Part shown: piece after piece, positions 40,724 through 49,146 of the stretch
Layout of the letters: the number at the start of each line of letters is the position of its first letter
How positions within the stretch are numbered: the first letter of the stretch is position 1
NCBI RefSeq assembly: GCF_000426845.1
Contig: NZ_AUGD01000011.1
Location: forward strand, 62,001-126,000
Reading direction: 5' to 3'
DNA: 64,000 nucleotides
Source: Bradyrhizobium sp. in8p8
GTDB taxonomy: Bacteria; Pseudomonadota; Alphaproteobacteria; Rhizobiales; Xanthobacteraceae
Translations under genes and position numbers: made by a program
Notes under the pieces: generated by a model
What the model saw: the letters and a program-made list of their open reading frames with translations, nothing else
The model's database searches: none
Told to the model about the DNA's origin: nothing

Positions 40724-43700
40724 ATGAAGCGCTTCAACCTTTCGGCCTGGGCCGTGAGCCATCAGACGCTGGTTCTCTTCCTGATGATCGTGCTCGGCGC
40801 CGCCGGCTTCTTCTCCTATCAGAAGCTCGGCCGCGCCGAGGATCCGTTCTTCACGGTGAAGGTGGTCAACGTCTCCGTGATTTGGCCGGGCGCGACCGCG
40901 CAGGAGATGCAGACCCAGGTCGCCGATCCCATCGAGAAGAAGATCCAGGAGCTGCCCTATTTCGAGAAGGTGCAGACTTATTCCAAGCCCGCCTTCACCG
41001 CGCTCCAGGTCACCTTCCGCGACAACACGCCGCCGAAGGACGTGCCTTATCTCTTTTATCTCCTGCGCAAGAAGCTGGTCGACGTGCAGGGCCAGTTGCC
41101 TGCGGGGATTCTGGGGCCCGTCGTCAACGACGAGTTCTCCGACGTCGATTCCATCCTGTACATGATGACCGGGGACGGCGCCGACTATGCCCAGCTCAAG
41201 AAGGTGTCGGAAGGATTCCGTCAGCGACTGCTGAAGGTGCCGGGCGTGACCAAGGTCGACGTCTACGGCAATCAGGACGAGCGCATCTTCGTCGAGTTCA
41301 GCCATGCCAAGCTTGCCACGCTCGGCATCACGCCGCAGGCGCTGTTCGATTCGCTCGCCAAGCAGAACAACGTGACCCCGGCCGGTACGGTCGAGACCTC
41401 CTCGCAGCGCGTGCCGCTGCGCGTCACCGGCGCGCTCGACGGCGCCAAGGCCGTGGCCGAGACGCCGGTCGAGAGCAACGGCCGCGTGTTCCGCCTCGGC
41501 GACATCGCCACCGTCACTCACGGCTACGTCGATCCGCCCAGCTTCGTCGTGCGGCAGGAAGGCAAGCCGGCGATCGGCATCGGCGTCGTCACTGCCAAGG
41601 GCGCCAACATCCTCGATCTCGGCAAGGAGGTCGAGAAGGCGACGGCCGACTTCATGAAGGCCGTGCCGCAGGGCATCGATGTCAAGCTGATCGCCGACCA
41701 GCCCAAGGTGGTCGAGCACGCCGTCGGCGAGTTCGTGCGCTCCTTCATGGAGGCGCTCGTCATCGTGCTGTTCGTCTCGTTCCTGGCGCTTGGTTGGCGC
41801 ACCGGCATCGTGGTTGCGCTGTCGGTGCCGCTCGTGCTCGGTATCGTCTTCATCGTCATGAACGCGATGTCGCTCGACCTGCATCGCATCACGCTCGGCG
41901 CGCTGATCATCGCGCTCGGCCTGCTCGTCGACGACGCCATCATCGCGGTCGAGATGATGGTGGTGAAGATGGAGCAGGGCTGGGACCGCATGCGCGCGGC
42001 GTCCTTTGCCTGGGAATCGACTGCGTTTCCGATGCTCACGGGAACGCTGGTGACCGCAGCTGGCTTCCTCCCCATCGGCTTCGCCAATTCAGCGGTCGGC
42101 GAATATGCCGGCAGCATCTTCTGGATCGTGGCGATCGCGCTGGTCGCGTCCTGGTTCGTGGCGGTGATCTTCACCCCCTATATCGGCGTCAAGCTGTTGC
42201 CCGACATGAAGGCGCATCACAACCACGATCCGCATGCGGTCTACGAGACCCGCATGTATCGGGGCCTGCGCGCCATCGTGCGATGGTGCGTCAACCATCG
42301 CATCACCGTGGTGGTGGCGACCGTCGGCGTCTTCGTGGCCTCGATCGTCGGCTTCGGCCAGGTCCAGCAGCAGTTCTTCCCGCTGTCGGAGCGACCCGAG
42401 CTGTTCTTCCAGCTCCGCCTGCCCGAGGGCACCGCTTTCAACGTCACCGAGAAGGCGGTGAAGAAGGCCGAGACGCTGCTGAAGGACGACAAGGACATCG
42501 AGACCTACACGTCCTATGTCGGCCAGGGCTCGCCGCGCTTCTGGCTCGGCCTCAATCCGCAACTGCCGAACGAGGCCTTCGCCGAGATCGTGATCGTCGC
42601 CAAGGGCGTCGAGGCACGCGAGCGCATCAAGGCCAAGATCGAGAATGCGGTCGCCGATGGCATGCTGACAGAGGCGCGCGTTCGCGTCGACCGCTTCAAT
42701 TTCGGCCCGCCGGTGGGCTTCCCCGTGCAGTTCCGTGTGATCGGCCCGGATGCCAACAAGGTGCGCGAAATCGCCTACCAGGTCCGCGACGTCATGCGCC
42801 AGAACAAGAGCGTCAAGGACGTCCAGCTCGACTGGAACGAACAGTCGCCCTACCTCAAGCTCGTCGTCGACCAGGACCGCGCCCGCGCCATGGGCCTGAC
42901 TCCTCAGGACGTCTCGCAGGCGCTGGCGATGCTGATCTCGGGTTCGCAGGTCACGACCGTGCGGGACGGCATCGAGAAGGTCGGCGTAGTGGCCCGTGCG
43001 ATCCCGTCCGAGCGCCTCGACCTCGGCGGCGTCGGCGATCTCACCATCACATCGCGCAACGGGGTGGCCGTGCCGCTGCAGCAGATCGCCAGGATCGAGT
43101 ATGCCCACGAAGAGCCGATCATGTGGCGGCGCAACCGCGACATGGCGATCACCGTGCGCTCCGACGTCGTCGACGGCGTACAGGCGCCCGATGTCACCAA
43201 CCAGATCACGCCGAAGCTGAAGCCGATCATGGATCACCTCGAGCCGGCCTACCGGATCGAGCCGGGCGGCGCGTTCGAGGAATCCGCCAAGGGTAATGCC
43301 TCGATCTTCATCCTCTTCCCGGTGATGGTCATGGTGATGCTGACGCTGCTGATGATCCAGCTGCAGAGCTTCTCGCGCCTGATCCTGGTGTTCCTGACCG
43401 CGCCGCTCGGCATCGTCGGCGCCTCGCTTGGCCTCAACGTCGCCAACGCGCCGTTCGGTTTCGTTGCGCTGCTCGGGCTGATCGCGCTCGCCGGCATGAT
43501 CATGCGCAACACGGTCATCCTGGTCGACCAGATCGAGACCGACGTCTCGCACGGCCTGACCCGGCGCGAGGCGATCGTGGAGGCCACCGTCCGCCGCGCC
43601 CGTCCGGTGGTGTTGACGGCGCTGGCCGCCATTCTCGCCATGATCCCGCTGACTCGCTCGGCCTTCTGGGGCCCGATGGCGATCACCATCATGGGCGGCC

Positions 43701-43861
43701 TGTTCGTCGCGACCTTCCTCACGCTATTGTACCTGCCGGGCCTCTATGCGCTGTGGTTCAGGAAGAGCCTGGACGAGGCTGGTTCAGTCGAACAGCCTGC
43801 CGCGTCGCAGCATGGCAGCGATGAACATCCGGCAATTCCGCTTGCTGAAGCGGCTGAATAA
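40724..43861 (+). CDS. RND-family efflux pump permease
   Basis: This 1045-residue inner-membrane pump has the usual 12 helices and two large periplasmic loops. It starts FNLSAWAVSHQTLVLFLMIVLGAAGFFSYQKLGRAEDPFF. Helix 4 has the proton-relay pair in ALGLLVDDAIIAVEMMVVKMEQG, with VALSVPLVLGIVFIVM before it. The second half repeats the pattern (GASLGLNVANAPFGFVALLGLIALAGMIMRNTVILVDQIE). It is of the small-molecule (HAE1-like) type driven by protons. The ATG at 40724 follows CGGAGAGAG. The substrate is unknown. Confidence 0.93.
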   Translation: MKRFNLSAWAVSHQTLVLFLMIVLGAAGFFSYQKLGRAEDPFFTVKVVNVSVIWPGATAQEMQTQVADPIEKKIQELPYFEKVQTYSKPAFTALQVTFRDNTPPKDVPYLFYLLRKKLVDVQGQLPAGILGPVVNDEFSDVDSILYMMTGDGADYAQLKKVSEGFRQRLLKVPGVTKVDVYGNQDERIFVEFSHAKLATLGITPQALFDSLAKQNNVTPAGTVETSSQRVPLRVTGALDGAKAVAETPVESNGRVFRLGDIATVTHGYVDPPSFVVRQEGKPAIGIGVVTAKGANILDLGKEVEKATADFMKAVPQGIDVKLIADQPKVVEHAVGEFVRSFMEALVIVLFVSFLALGWRTGIVVALSVPLVLGIVFIVMNAMSLDLHRITLGALIIALGLLVDDAIIAVEMMVVKMEQGWDRMRAASFAWESTAFPMLTGTLVTAAGFLPIGFANSAVGEYAGSIFWIVAIALVASWFVAVIFTPYIGVKLLPDMKAHHNHDPHAVYETRMYRGLRAIVRWCVNHRITVVVATVGVFVASIVGFGQVQQQFFPLSERPELFFQLRLPEGTAFNVTEKAVKKAETLLKDDKDIETYTSYVGQGSPRFWLGLNPQLPNEAFAEIVIVAKGVEARERIKAKIENAVADGMLTEARVRVDRFNFGPPVGFPVQFRVIGPDANKVREIAYQVRDVMRQNKSVKDVQLDWNEQSPYLKLVVDQDRARAMGLTPQDVSQALAMLISGSQVTTVRDGIEKVGVVARAIPSERLDLGGVGDLTITSRNGVAVPLQQIARIEYAHEEPIMWRRNRDMAITVRSDVVDGVQAPDVTNQITPKLKPIMDHLEPAYRIEPGGAFEESAKGNASIFILFPVMVMVMLTLLMIQLQSFSRLILVFLTAPLGIVGASLGLNVANAPFGFVALLGLIALAGMIMRNTVILVDQIETDVSHGLTRREAIVEATVRRARPVVLTALAAILAMIPLTRSAFWGPMAITIMGGLFVATFLTLLYLPGLYALWFRKSLDEAGSVEQPAASQHGSDEHPAIPLAEAAE

Positions 43862-43895
43862 GTGAGATGAAGTGCAGATTGACGAGTCCTGACAG

Positions 43896-44495
43896 ATGAC
43901 ACTGGTTGCGGAACATATCGAAGGCGACACCCGGGACCGTATTCTCGAGGTGGCCGAGCGGCTGTTCCGCCAGATCGGCTACCAGAAGACCACGGTCGGC
44001 GATATCGCCAAGGAGCTCCGGATGAGCCCCGCCAACGTCTATCGCTTCTTCGAATCGAAGAAGGCGATCCATCAGGCGGTGGCACGCTCGCTGATGGGCG
44101 AGGTCGAGCTTGAGGCCCAGCGGATCGTCGCAAAGCCCGGGCCGGTCAGGGAGCGCTTTCGCGAGTTGCTCACCACCATCCACCGCATGAACACCGAGCG
44201 CTATGTCGGTGACAACAAGCTGCACGAGATGGTCGAGATCGCGATGCAGGAGGATTGGCAGGTCTGCGTCAATCATATGGAGTGTATCGCCGGCGTCGTC
44301 GGCCAGATGATCGCGCAAGGCGTCGCCTCCGGCGAGTTTGAGGCGCCCGACCTGCAACTGGCTGCGCTCTGCTCGTGCACCGCGATGATGCGCTTCTTCC
44401 ACCCCCAGATGATCGCCCAGTGCGCCACCAAGCCCGGCCCGACCATCGACCAGATGATCGATTTCGTCATCACCGGTCTGTCGCCGCGCCACTGA
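43896..44495 (+). CDS. TetR-family regulator, likely of the RND pump
   Basis: A 199-residue TetR protein: HTH at about 10-58 (RDRILEVAERLFRQIGYQKTTVGDIAKELRMSPANVYRFFESKKAIHQAVA), and a ligand domain ending CATKPGPTIDQMIDFVITGL. The HTH includes the family-typical YRFF recognition helix. It follows the pump gene by 34 bp on the same strand and could be read from the same transcript. Together with the operator-like repeats at 39326-39357 it suggests feedback control of efflux. Confidence 0.9.
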   Translation: MTLVAEHIEGDTRDRILEVAERLFRQIGYQKTTVGDIAKELRMSPANVYRFFESKKAIHQAVARSLMGEVELEAQRIVAKPGPVRERFRELLTTIHRMNTERYVGDNKLHEMVEIAMQEDWQVCVNHMECIAGVVGQMIAQGVASGEFEAPDLQLAALCSCTAMMRFFHPQMIAQCATKPGPTIDQMIDFVITGLSPRH

Positions 44496-44563
44496 CGGGG
44501 CGGGGCAATTTCTCCTATAAGCGAATTGCTGCCCGTGGCGGGCAAGGACGGATCAACAAACCC

Positions 44564-44644
44564 CGTCATTGCGAGCGCAGCGAAGCCAATCCAGGCTGTT
44601 CCTAAGGAGGGATTCTGGATTGCTTCGCTGCGCTCGCAATGACG
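44564..44644. repeat. Near-perfect 30-bp inverted repeat, type B element
   Basis: The left arm starts CGTCATTGCGAGCGCAGCGA (44564-44594) and the right arm (44615-44644) is its complement over 30 of 31 positions, with one unpaired C. The 20-nt loop holds AAGGAGG. The hairpin ends 19 bp before the flavin reductase start, so it lies in that gene's leader or between the two genes. A decayed copy is at 40561. Confidence 0.8.
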
Positions 44645-44663
44645 AGTACGGAGAAGCAAGCGC

Positions 44664-45287
44664 GTGACCGATAAAGACCTGTATTTCTACGAGCCCTCCA
44701 AGGGCCACGGCCTGAAGCACGATCCCTTCAACGCCATCATCGCGCCGCGGCCGATCGGCTGGATCTCATCCCGCGACGCCAAGGGCCACGTCAATCTGGC
44801 GCCCTACAGCTTCTTCAATGCGTTCTGCTACGTGCCGCCGATCATCGGCTTCTCCTCCACCAACTGGAAGGACACGGTCTCGAACATGGAGCAGACCAGG
44901 GAGTTCGTCTGGAATCTCACGACCATGGATCTTGCCAAGCACATGAACGCGACCGCCGCGCATGTCGCTCCTGAGGTCGACGAGTTCAAGCTTGCCGGGC
45001 TCACCGCCGTCCCGGGCAAGCTCGTCAACGTGCCGCGCGTCGGCGAGAGCCCCGTTGCTTTCGAGTGCAAGGTGTCCGACATCGTCCGCCTCAAAGGCGC
45101 CGACGGTAAGCAGGCCGATGCCTGGCTGACGCTCGGCGAGGTCGTCGCCGTCTACATCGACAAGGCCCTGATCAAGGACGGCGTCTACCAGACCGCCGCG
45201 GCCCGCCCCATCGTCCGCGCCGGCCGCCGCGGCGACTATTTCGAGATCAAGCCGGAAAACATGTTCGAGATGATCCGGCCGGATTAG
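44664..45287 (+). CDS. Flavin reductase-domain protein (DIM6/NTAB family)
   Basis: A 207-residue FMN-binding split-barrel protein: NAIIAPRPIGWISSRDAKGHVNLAPYSFFNAFCYVPPIIGFSS shows the family's FMN-phosphate loop, followed by KDTVSNMEQTREFVWNL. It may be the reductase of a two-component monooxygenase or an oxidoreductase on its own; no partner oxygenase is adjacent. The start is GTG at 44664 with GGAG about 11 bases upstream. A large stem-loop immediately precedes it. Transcription may come from within the 168 bp after tetR. Confidence 0.87.
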   Translation: MTDKDLYFYEPSKGHGLKHDPFNAIIAPRPIGWISSRDAKGHVNLAPYSFFNAFCYVPPIIGFSSTNWKDTVSNMEQTREFVWNLTTMDLAKHMNATAAHVAPEVDEFKLAGLTAVPGKLVNVPRVGESPVAFECKVSDIVRLKGADGKQADAWLTLGEVVAVYIDKALIKDGVYQTAAARPIVRAGRRGDYFEIKPENMFEMIRPD

Positions 45288-45294
45288 GCCACTC

Positions 45295-45421
45295 CGTCAT
45301 TCCGGGGCGCGCCGCCAGGCGCGAGCCCGGAATCCATTCACCCGCCAACCTCCGCCGGACGATGGCTTCTCGGGTGCGCAATTGCGCACCATAGCTCGCG
45401 CTTCGCTTGCCCCGGAATGAC
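45295..45421. repeat. Intergenic palindromic element, type A (full)
   Basis: CGTCATTCCGGGGC (45295-45308) and GCCCCGGAATGACG (45408-45421) are perfect 14-bp terminal inverted repeats. Inside is the 18-bp palindrome GGTGCGCAATTGCGCACC (45372-45389). It occupies much of the 307-bp gap before fadE; the rest shows no other signal. Confidence 0.75.
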
Positions 45422-45594
45422 GGTGGGGGACCGGTGCGGCCAACCTTCCCCCTCCCGGAACTGCCCCCACGCTCTGGCCGTTATGGTCCCGGAGCGGCGG
45501 CCCGGCCGCGTCAATGTCGCAGGCGAAGTGTTCGCCTCCACCGGCCACTTTCCGCTAAAATACCCGCCAACCGCGCCGATGCATGAGGTCAGCC

Positions 45595-47862
45595 ATGAGC
45601 TTCCGCCGCGACACCGTCACAAAGCCGATTTTTTCCTGGGCGCGCGGCGTGCTGCCGTCGATGTCCGACACCGAGCGCGAGGCGCTGGAGGCGGGTGACG
45701 TCTGGTGGGACGCCGATCTCTTCACCGGCAACCCGGATTGGTCGAAGCTGCTGAAGGTGCCGCAGGCCGTGCTGACTGAAGAGGAGCGGGCCTTCCTCAA
45801 TGGTCCCGTCGACGAGCTCTGCGCCATGCTCGACGAGTGGAAGATCTTCTGGGAATGGCGCGACCTGCCGCCGGACGTCTGGCATTTCGTCAAGCGCGAG
45901 AAGTTCTTCGGCATGATCATTCCGAAGGAGTTCGGCGGCCTCGGCTTCTCGCCTTACGCGCATTCGGAAGTGGTGCGCAAGATTTCGACCCGCTCGATCG
46001 CCGCGGCCGTCACCGTGATGGTGCCGAACTCGCTCGGTCCCGGCGAGCTCCTGATGCGCTTCGGCACGAAAGAGCAGCAGCAGCGCTGGCTGCCGCGCCT
46101 TGCCGACGGCCGTGACATTCCTTGCTTCGGGCTCACCAGCCCCGAAGCCGGCTCCGACGCCGCCTCGATGGTCGACACCGGCATCATCTGCAAGTGTGAG
46201 TTCGAGGGCCGCGAAGTCCTGGGCCTCAGGCTCAACTGGCACAAGCGCTACATCACGCTCGGCCCGGTCGCGACGCTGCTTGGTCTTGCCTTCAAGGCAT
46301 ATGATCCGGATCACCTCGTGGGGAGCCAGGACGAACTCGGCATCACCGTGGCGCTGATCCCGACCAATCTGCCGGGCGTCGAGATCGGCCAACGCCATCT
46401 GCCGTCGATGCAGGTGTTCCAGAACGGCCCGAATTGGGGCCGCGATGTCTTCATTCCGCTCGACTACGTCATCGGCGGCAAGGAGCGCCTCGGGCAGGGC
46501 TGGAAGATGCTGATGACGGCGCTCGCCGCCGGCCGCGGCATCTCGCTGCCGTCGCTCTCTGCCGCGGGCACAGCCTATGCCGCGCGGACCACCGGCGCCT
46601 ACGCCCGCATCCGCGAGCAGTTCGGGATCTCCATCTCCAAGTTCGAAGGCGTCGAGGAGCCGCTGGCGCGCATCGTTGCGACCGCGTACCAGCTCGATGC
46701 GGCACGGCGGCTGACCTGCGCAGCGCTGAATGCCGGCATTCATCCCGCCGTCATCTCAGGCATCATGAAGCTGCATGCGACGGAGCGGATGCGCATTGCG
46801 ATCGATGACGCCATGGACATCCATGGCGGCAAGGCCGTGATCGACGGTCCGCAAAACTATCTCGGCAATCTCCATCGCGCCGTGCCGGTCGGCATCACGG
46901 TCGAAGGCGCCAACATCCTGACCCGCAACCTCATCGTGTTCGGGCAGGGAGCCATTCGCGCGCATCCTTATCTGCTCGACGAGATGAACGCGCTTGCCGA
47001 TACCGATCGCGAGCGCGGCCTCGGCGCCTTCGACAAGGCGTTCTGGAAGCATGTCGGCCACAGCTTCCTGACGCTGTTCCGGGCCTTCGGCCGCAGCTGG
47101 ACCTTTGGCGCCTTCGCACCGGCGCCGGATGCGGGCGACGCCACGCCATTCTACCGCCAGCTCTCGCGCTACTCCGCAGCCTTTGCGCTCTGCGCCGACA
47201 TGGCGCTGCTGACGCTCGGCGGCGCGCTCAAGCGCAAGGAGATGCTGTCGGCGCGCTTCGGCGACATCCTCTCAGAGCTGTATCTGCTCTCGGCGGCGCT
47301 GAAGCGCTGGCAGGACGAGGGCAGGCAAAAGGAAGATTTTGCCGCTCTGGAATGGTGCATGGCGACGGGCTTCAAAACCATCGAGAACCGGTTTGCCGAA
47401 ATCCTCGCCAACCTGCCCAACCGCTTCGTCGCAGCTGTCCTCAAGTTCGTGGTCCAGCCGTTCGGCGCACGCGTGCTCGGCCCCTCCGACCGGGTCGTGC
47501 ACCAATGCGCGAGCCTCGTGCTCGAGCCGTCCGCAGCGCGCGAGCGCCTCACGCCCGATCTGGCTTATGTCGACGACGACGGCGGCTTTGCCCGTCTCGA
47601 GCGCGCGTTCGAGCTGGTCGCAAGCACCGACGCCGTCGCCAGGCGCATGCGCGCCGCGCATGTCCGCGATTGGAAGCAAGCGGTTGCCAAGGGCGTGATC
47701 ACGCAGGCCGAAGGCGAGCAGCTCGCCGCGGCCCGCGAAGCCGTGAGGGGCGTGATCGAGGTCGACGATTTCGCGCCTGAGGCGCTGTCGCCGATTTACA
47801 AGAAAACCGGCGACGTGCATCAGTTCTTCCAGGAACTCGGAGAGCAGAGGGCGGCGAGCTGA
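45595..47862 (+). CDS. fadE: Acyl-CoA dehydrogenase, FadE type
   Basis: A 755-residue flavoenzyme that performs the first step of fatty-acid beta-oxidation, acyl-CoA to trans-2-enoyl-CoA. Visible are the N-terminal helices, CFGLTSPEAGSDAASMVDTG (FAD/substrate loop), GPNWGRDVFIPLDYVIGGKERLGQGWKML, and DAMDIHGGKAVIDGPQNYLGNLHRAVPV. The long C-terminal part (about 480 on) is the extra DUF1974-type domain of FadE. TGAGGTC precedes the ATG at 45595. Its stop overlaps the thiolase start (TGATG). Confidence 0.93.
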   Translation: MSFRRDTVTKPIFSWARGVLPSMSDTEREALEAGDVWWDADLFTGNPDWSKLLKVPQAVLTEEERAFLNGPVDELCAMLDEWKIFWEWRDLPPDVWHFVKREKFFGMIIPKEFGGLGFSPYAHSEVVRKISTRSIAAAVTVMVPNSLGPGELLMRFGTKEQQQRWLPRLADGRDIPCFGLTSPEAGSDAASMVDTGIICKCEFEGREVLGLRLNWHKRYITLGPVATLLGLAFKAYDPDHLVGSQDELGITVALIPTNLPGVEIGQRHLPSMQVFQNGPNWGRDVFIPLDYVIGGKERLGQGWKMLMTALAAGRGISLPSLSAAGTAYAARTTGAYARIREQFGISISKFEGVEEPLARIVATAYQLDAARRLTCAALNAGIHPAVISGIMKLHATERMRIAIDDAMDIHGGKAVIDGPQNYLGNLHRAVPVGITVEGANILTRNLIVFGQGAIRAHPYLLDEMNALADTDRERGLGAFDKAFWKHVGHSFLTLFRAFGRSWTFGAFAPAPDAGDATPFYRQLSRYSAAFALCADMALLTLGGALKRKEMLSARFGDILSELYLLSAALKRWQDEGRQKEDFAALEWCMATGFKTIENRFAEILANLPNRFVAAVLKFVVQPFGARVLGPSDRVVHQCASLVLEPSAARERLTPDLAYVDDDGGFARLERAFELVASTDAVARRMRAAHVRDWKQAVAKGVITQAEGEQLAAAREAVRGVIEVDDFAPEALSPIYKKTGDVHQFFQELGEQRAAS

Positions 47863-49145
47863 TGGCACGACCGGTATTCATCGTCGACGGCAGCAGGACG
47901 CCGTTCCTGAAGGCGCGCTCGGGGCCCGGGCCGTTCACGCCGGTCGATCTCGCCGTGCAGTGCGGCCGGCCGCTTCTGGCGCGCCAGTCGTTTGCGCCCG
48001 ATAGCTTCGACCAGGTCATCCTCGGCTGCGTCAACGTGGTCGCGGACGAGATGAATCCCGCCCGAGTCGCCGCGCTTCGGCTCGGCATGGGCGAGGACAT
48101 GGTCGCCTTCACCGTGCAGATCAATTGCGGCTCCGGGATGCAGTCGATCGACACCGCCTATCGCTACATCCGTGAGGGCCATGCCGATATGATCCTCGCC
48201 GGCGGCACCGAGGCACTGAGCCATGCGCCGCTGGTCTGGCCCAATTCGGGCGTGCGCTGGTTTGCGGGTCTCGCCACCGCCAGAGGCATGGCCGCCAAGC
48301 TCGCGGCTGCGTTCAAATTGCGGCCCCGCGATCTCAAGCCGGTCATCGGCCTCGAGCGCGGGCTGACCGATCCCGTCACCGAGCTGAACATGGGGCAGAC
48401 GGCCGAGGTCGTCGGTCATCTCTTTGGCATCACGCGGGCGCAGTCCGATGCCTATGCCGCCGAGAGCCATCGCCGGCTCGCGCATGCGCAAAGCGCCGGG
48501 TTTCTCAAGGGCGAAGTCGAAACCGCGTTCTCCCGCGACGGCAAGTTCTTCGACCATGACGACGGCGTGCGGCCGGATTCGACGGTCGAGTCACTCGCAA
48601 AGCTCCGGCCGGTGTTCGAGCGTCCCTGGGGACAGGTCACCGCCGGCAATTCCTCGCAGATCACAGACGGCGCCTCGTGGGTGATCCTCGCCTCGGACGC
48701 GGCGGTCGCAAAGCACAAGCTGACGCCGAAGGCTGCGATCGTCGACAGCCACTGGGCTGCGCTCGATCCCAGCATCATGGGGCTCGGTCCGGTGATGTCG
48801 GCGACGCCGCTGCTTCAGCGCAACGACCTCACCATCAAGGACGTCGAGACCTGGGAGCTGAACGAGGCTTTTGCCACGCAGGTGCTCGGCTGTCTCGCCG
48901 CCTGGAACGACGACAAATTCTGCCGCGAGATCCTCGGTCTCGACGGCGCGGCCGGCCAGATCGAGCGTGAGAGGCTGAATGTCGACGGCGGCGCCATCTC
49001 GCTCGGTCATCCCGTCGGCACCTCGGGCAACCGTATCGTGCTGCATCTCGTCAACGCAATGAAGCGGCTCGGCACGCGACGTGGCGTCGCCACTGAATGC
49101 ATCGGCGGCGGTCTCGGCGGCGCGATGCTGATCGAGGCGGTGTGA
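47862..49145 (+). CDS. fadI: Acetyl-CoA C-acyltransferase (thiolase)
   Basis: A 427-residue thiolase that splits 3-ketoacyl-CoA with CoA in the last beta-oxidation step. The nucleophile is C89 in QINCGSGMQSIDTA; the C-terminal GHPVGTSGNRIVLHL holds the His and ECIGGGLGGAMLIE the second Cys. NEAF is present as ELNEAFATQVL. The length suits FadI/FadA types; the assignment to fadI over fadA is by partner genes only. It overlaps fadE by one base and is one base before the fadJ-like gene. Confidence 0.9.
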   Translation: MARPVFIVDGSRTPFLKARSGPGPFTPVDLAVQCGRPLLARQSFAPDSFDQVILGCVNVVADEMNPARVAALRLGMGEDMVAFTVQINCGSGMQSIDTAYRYIREGHADMILAGGTEALSHAPLVWPNSGVRWFAGLATARGMAAKLAAAFKLRPRDLKPVIGLERGLTDPVTELNMGQTAEVVGHLFGITRAQSDAYAAESHRRLAHAQSAGFLKGEVETAFSRDGKFFDHDDGVRPDSTVESLAKLRPVFERPWGQVTAGNSSQITDGASWVILASDAAVAKHKLTPKAAIVDSHWAALDPSIMGLGPVMSATPLLQRNDLTIKDVETWELNEAFATQVLGCLAAWNDDKFCREILGLDGAAGQIERERLNVDGGAISLGHPVGTSGNRIVLHLVNAMKRLGTRRGVATECIGGGLGGAMLIEAV

Positions 49146-49146
49146 C

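Noticed and set aside
40546..43296. 916-residue open frame overlapping the RND pump in another frame
   Set aside because: Low-complexity Arg/Ala/Gly composition with no motifs; the pump frame carries the full family pattern.
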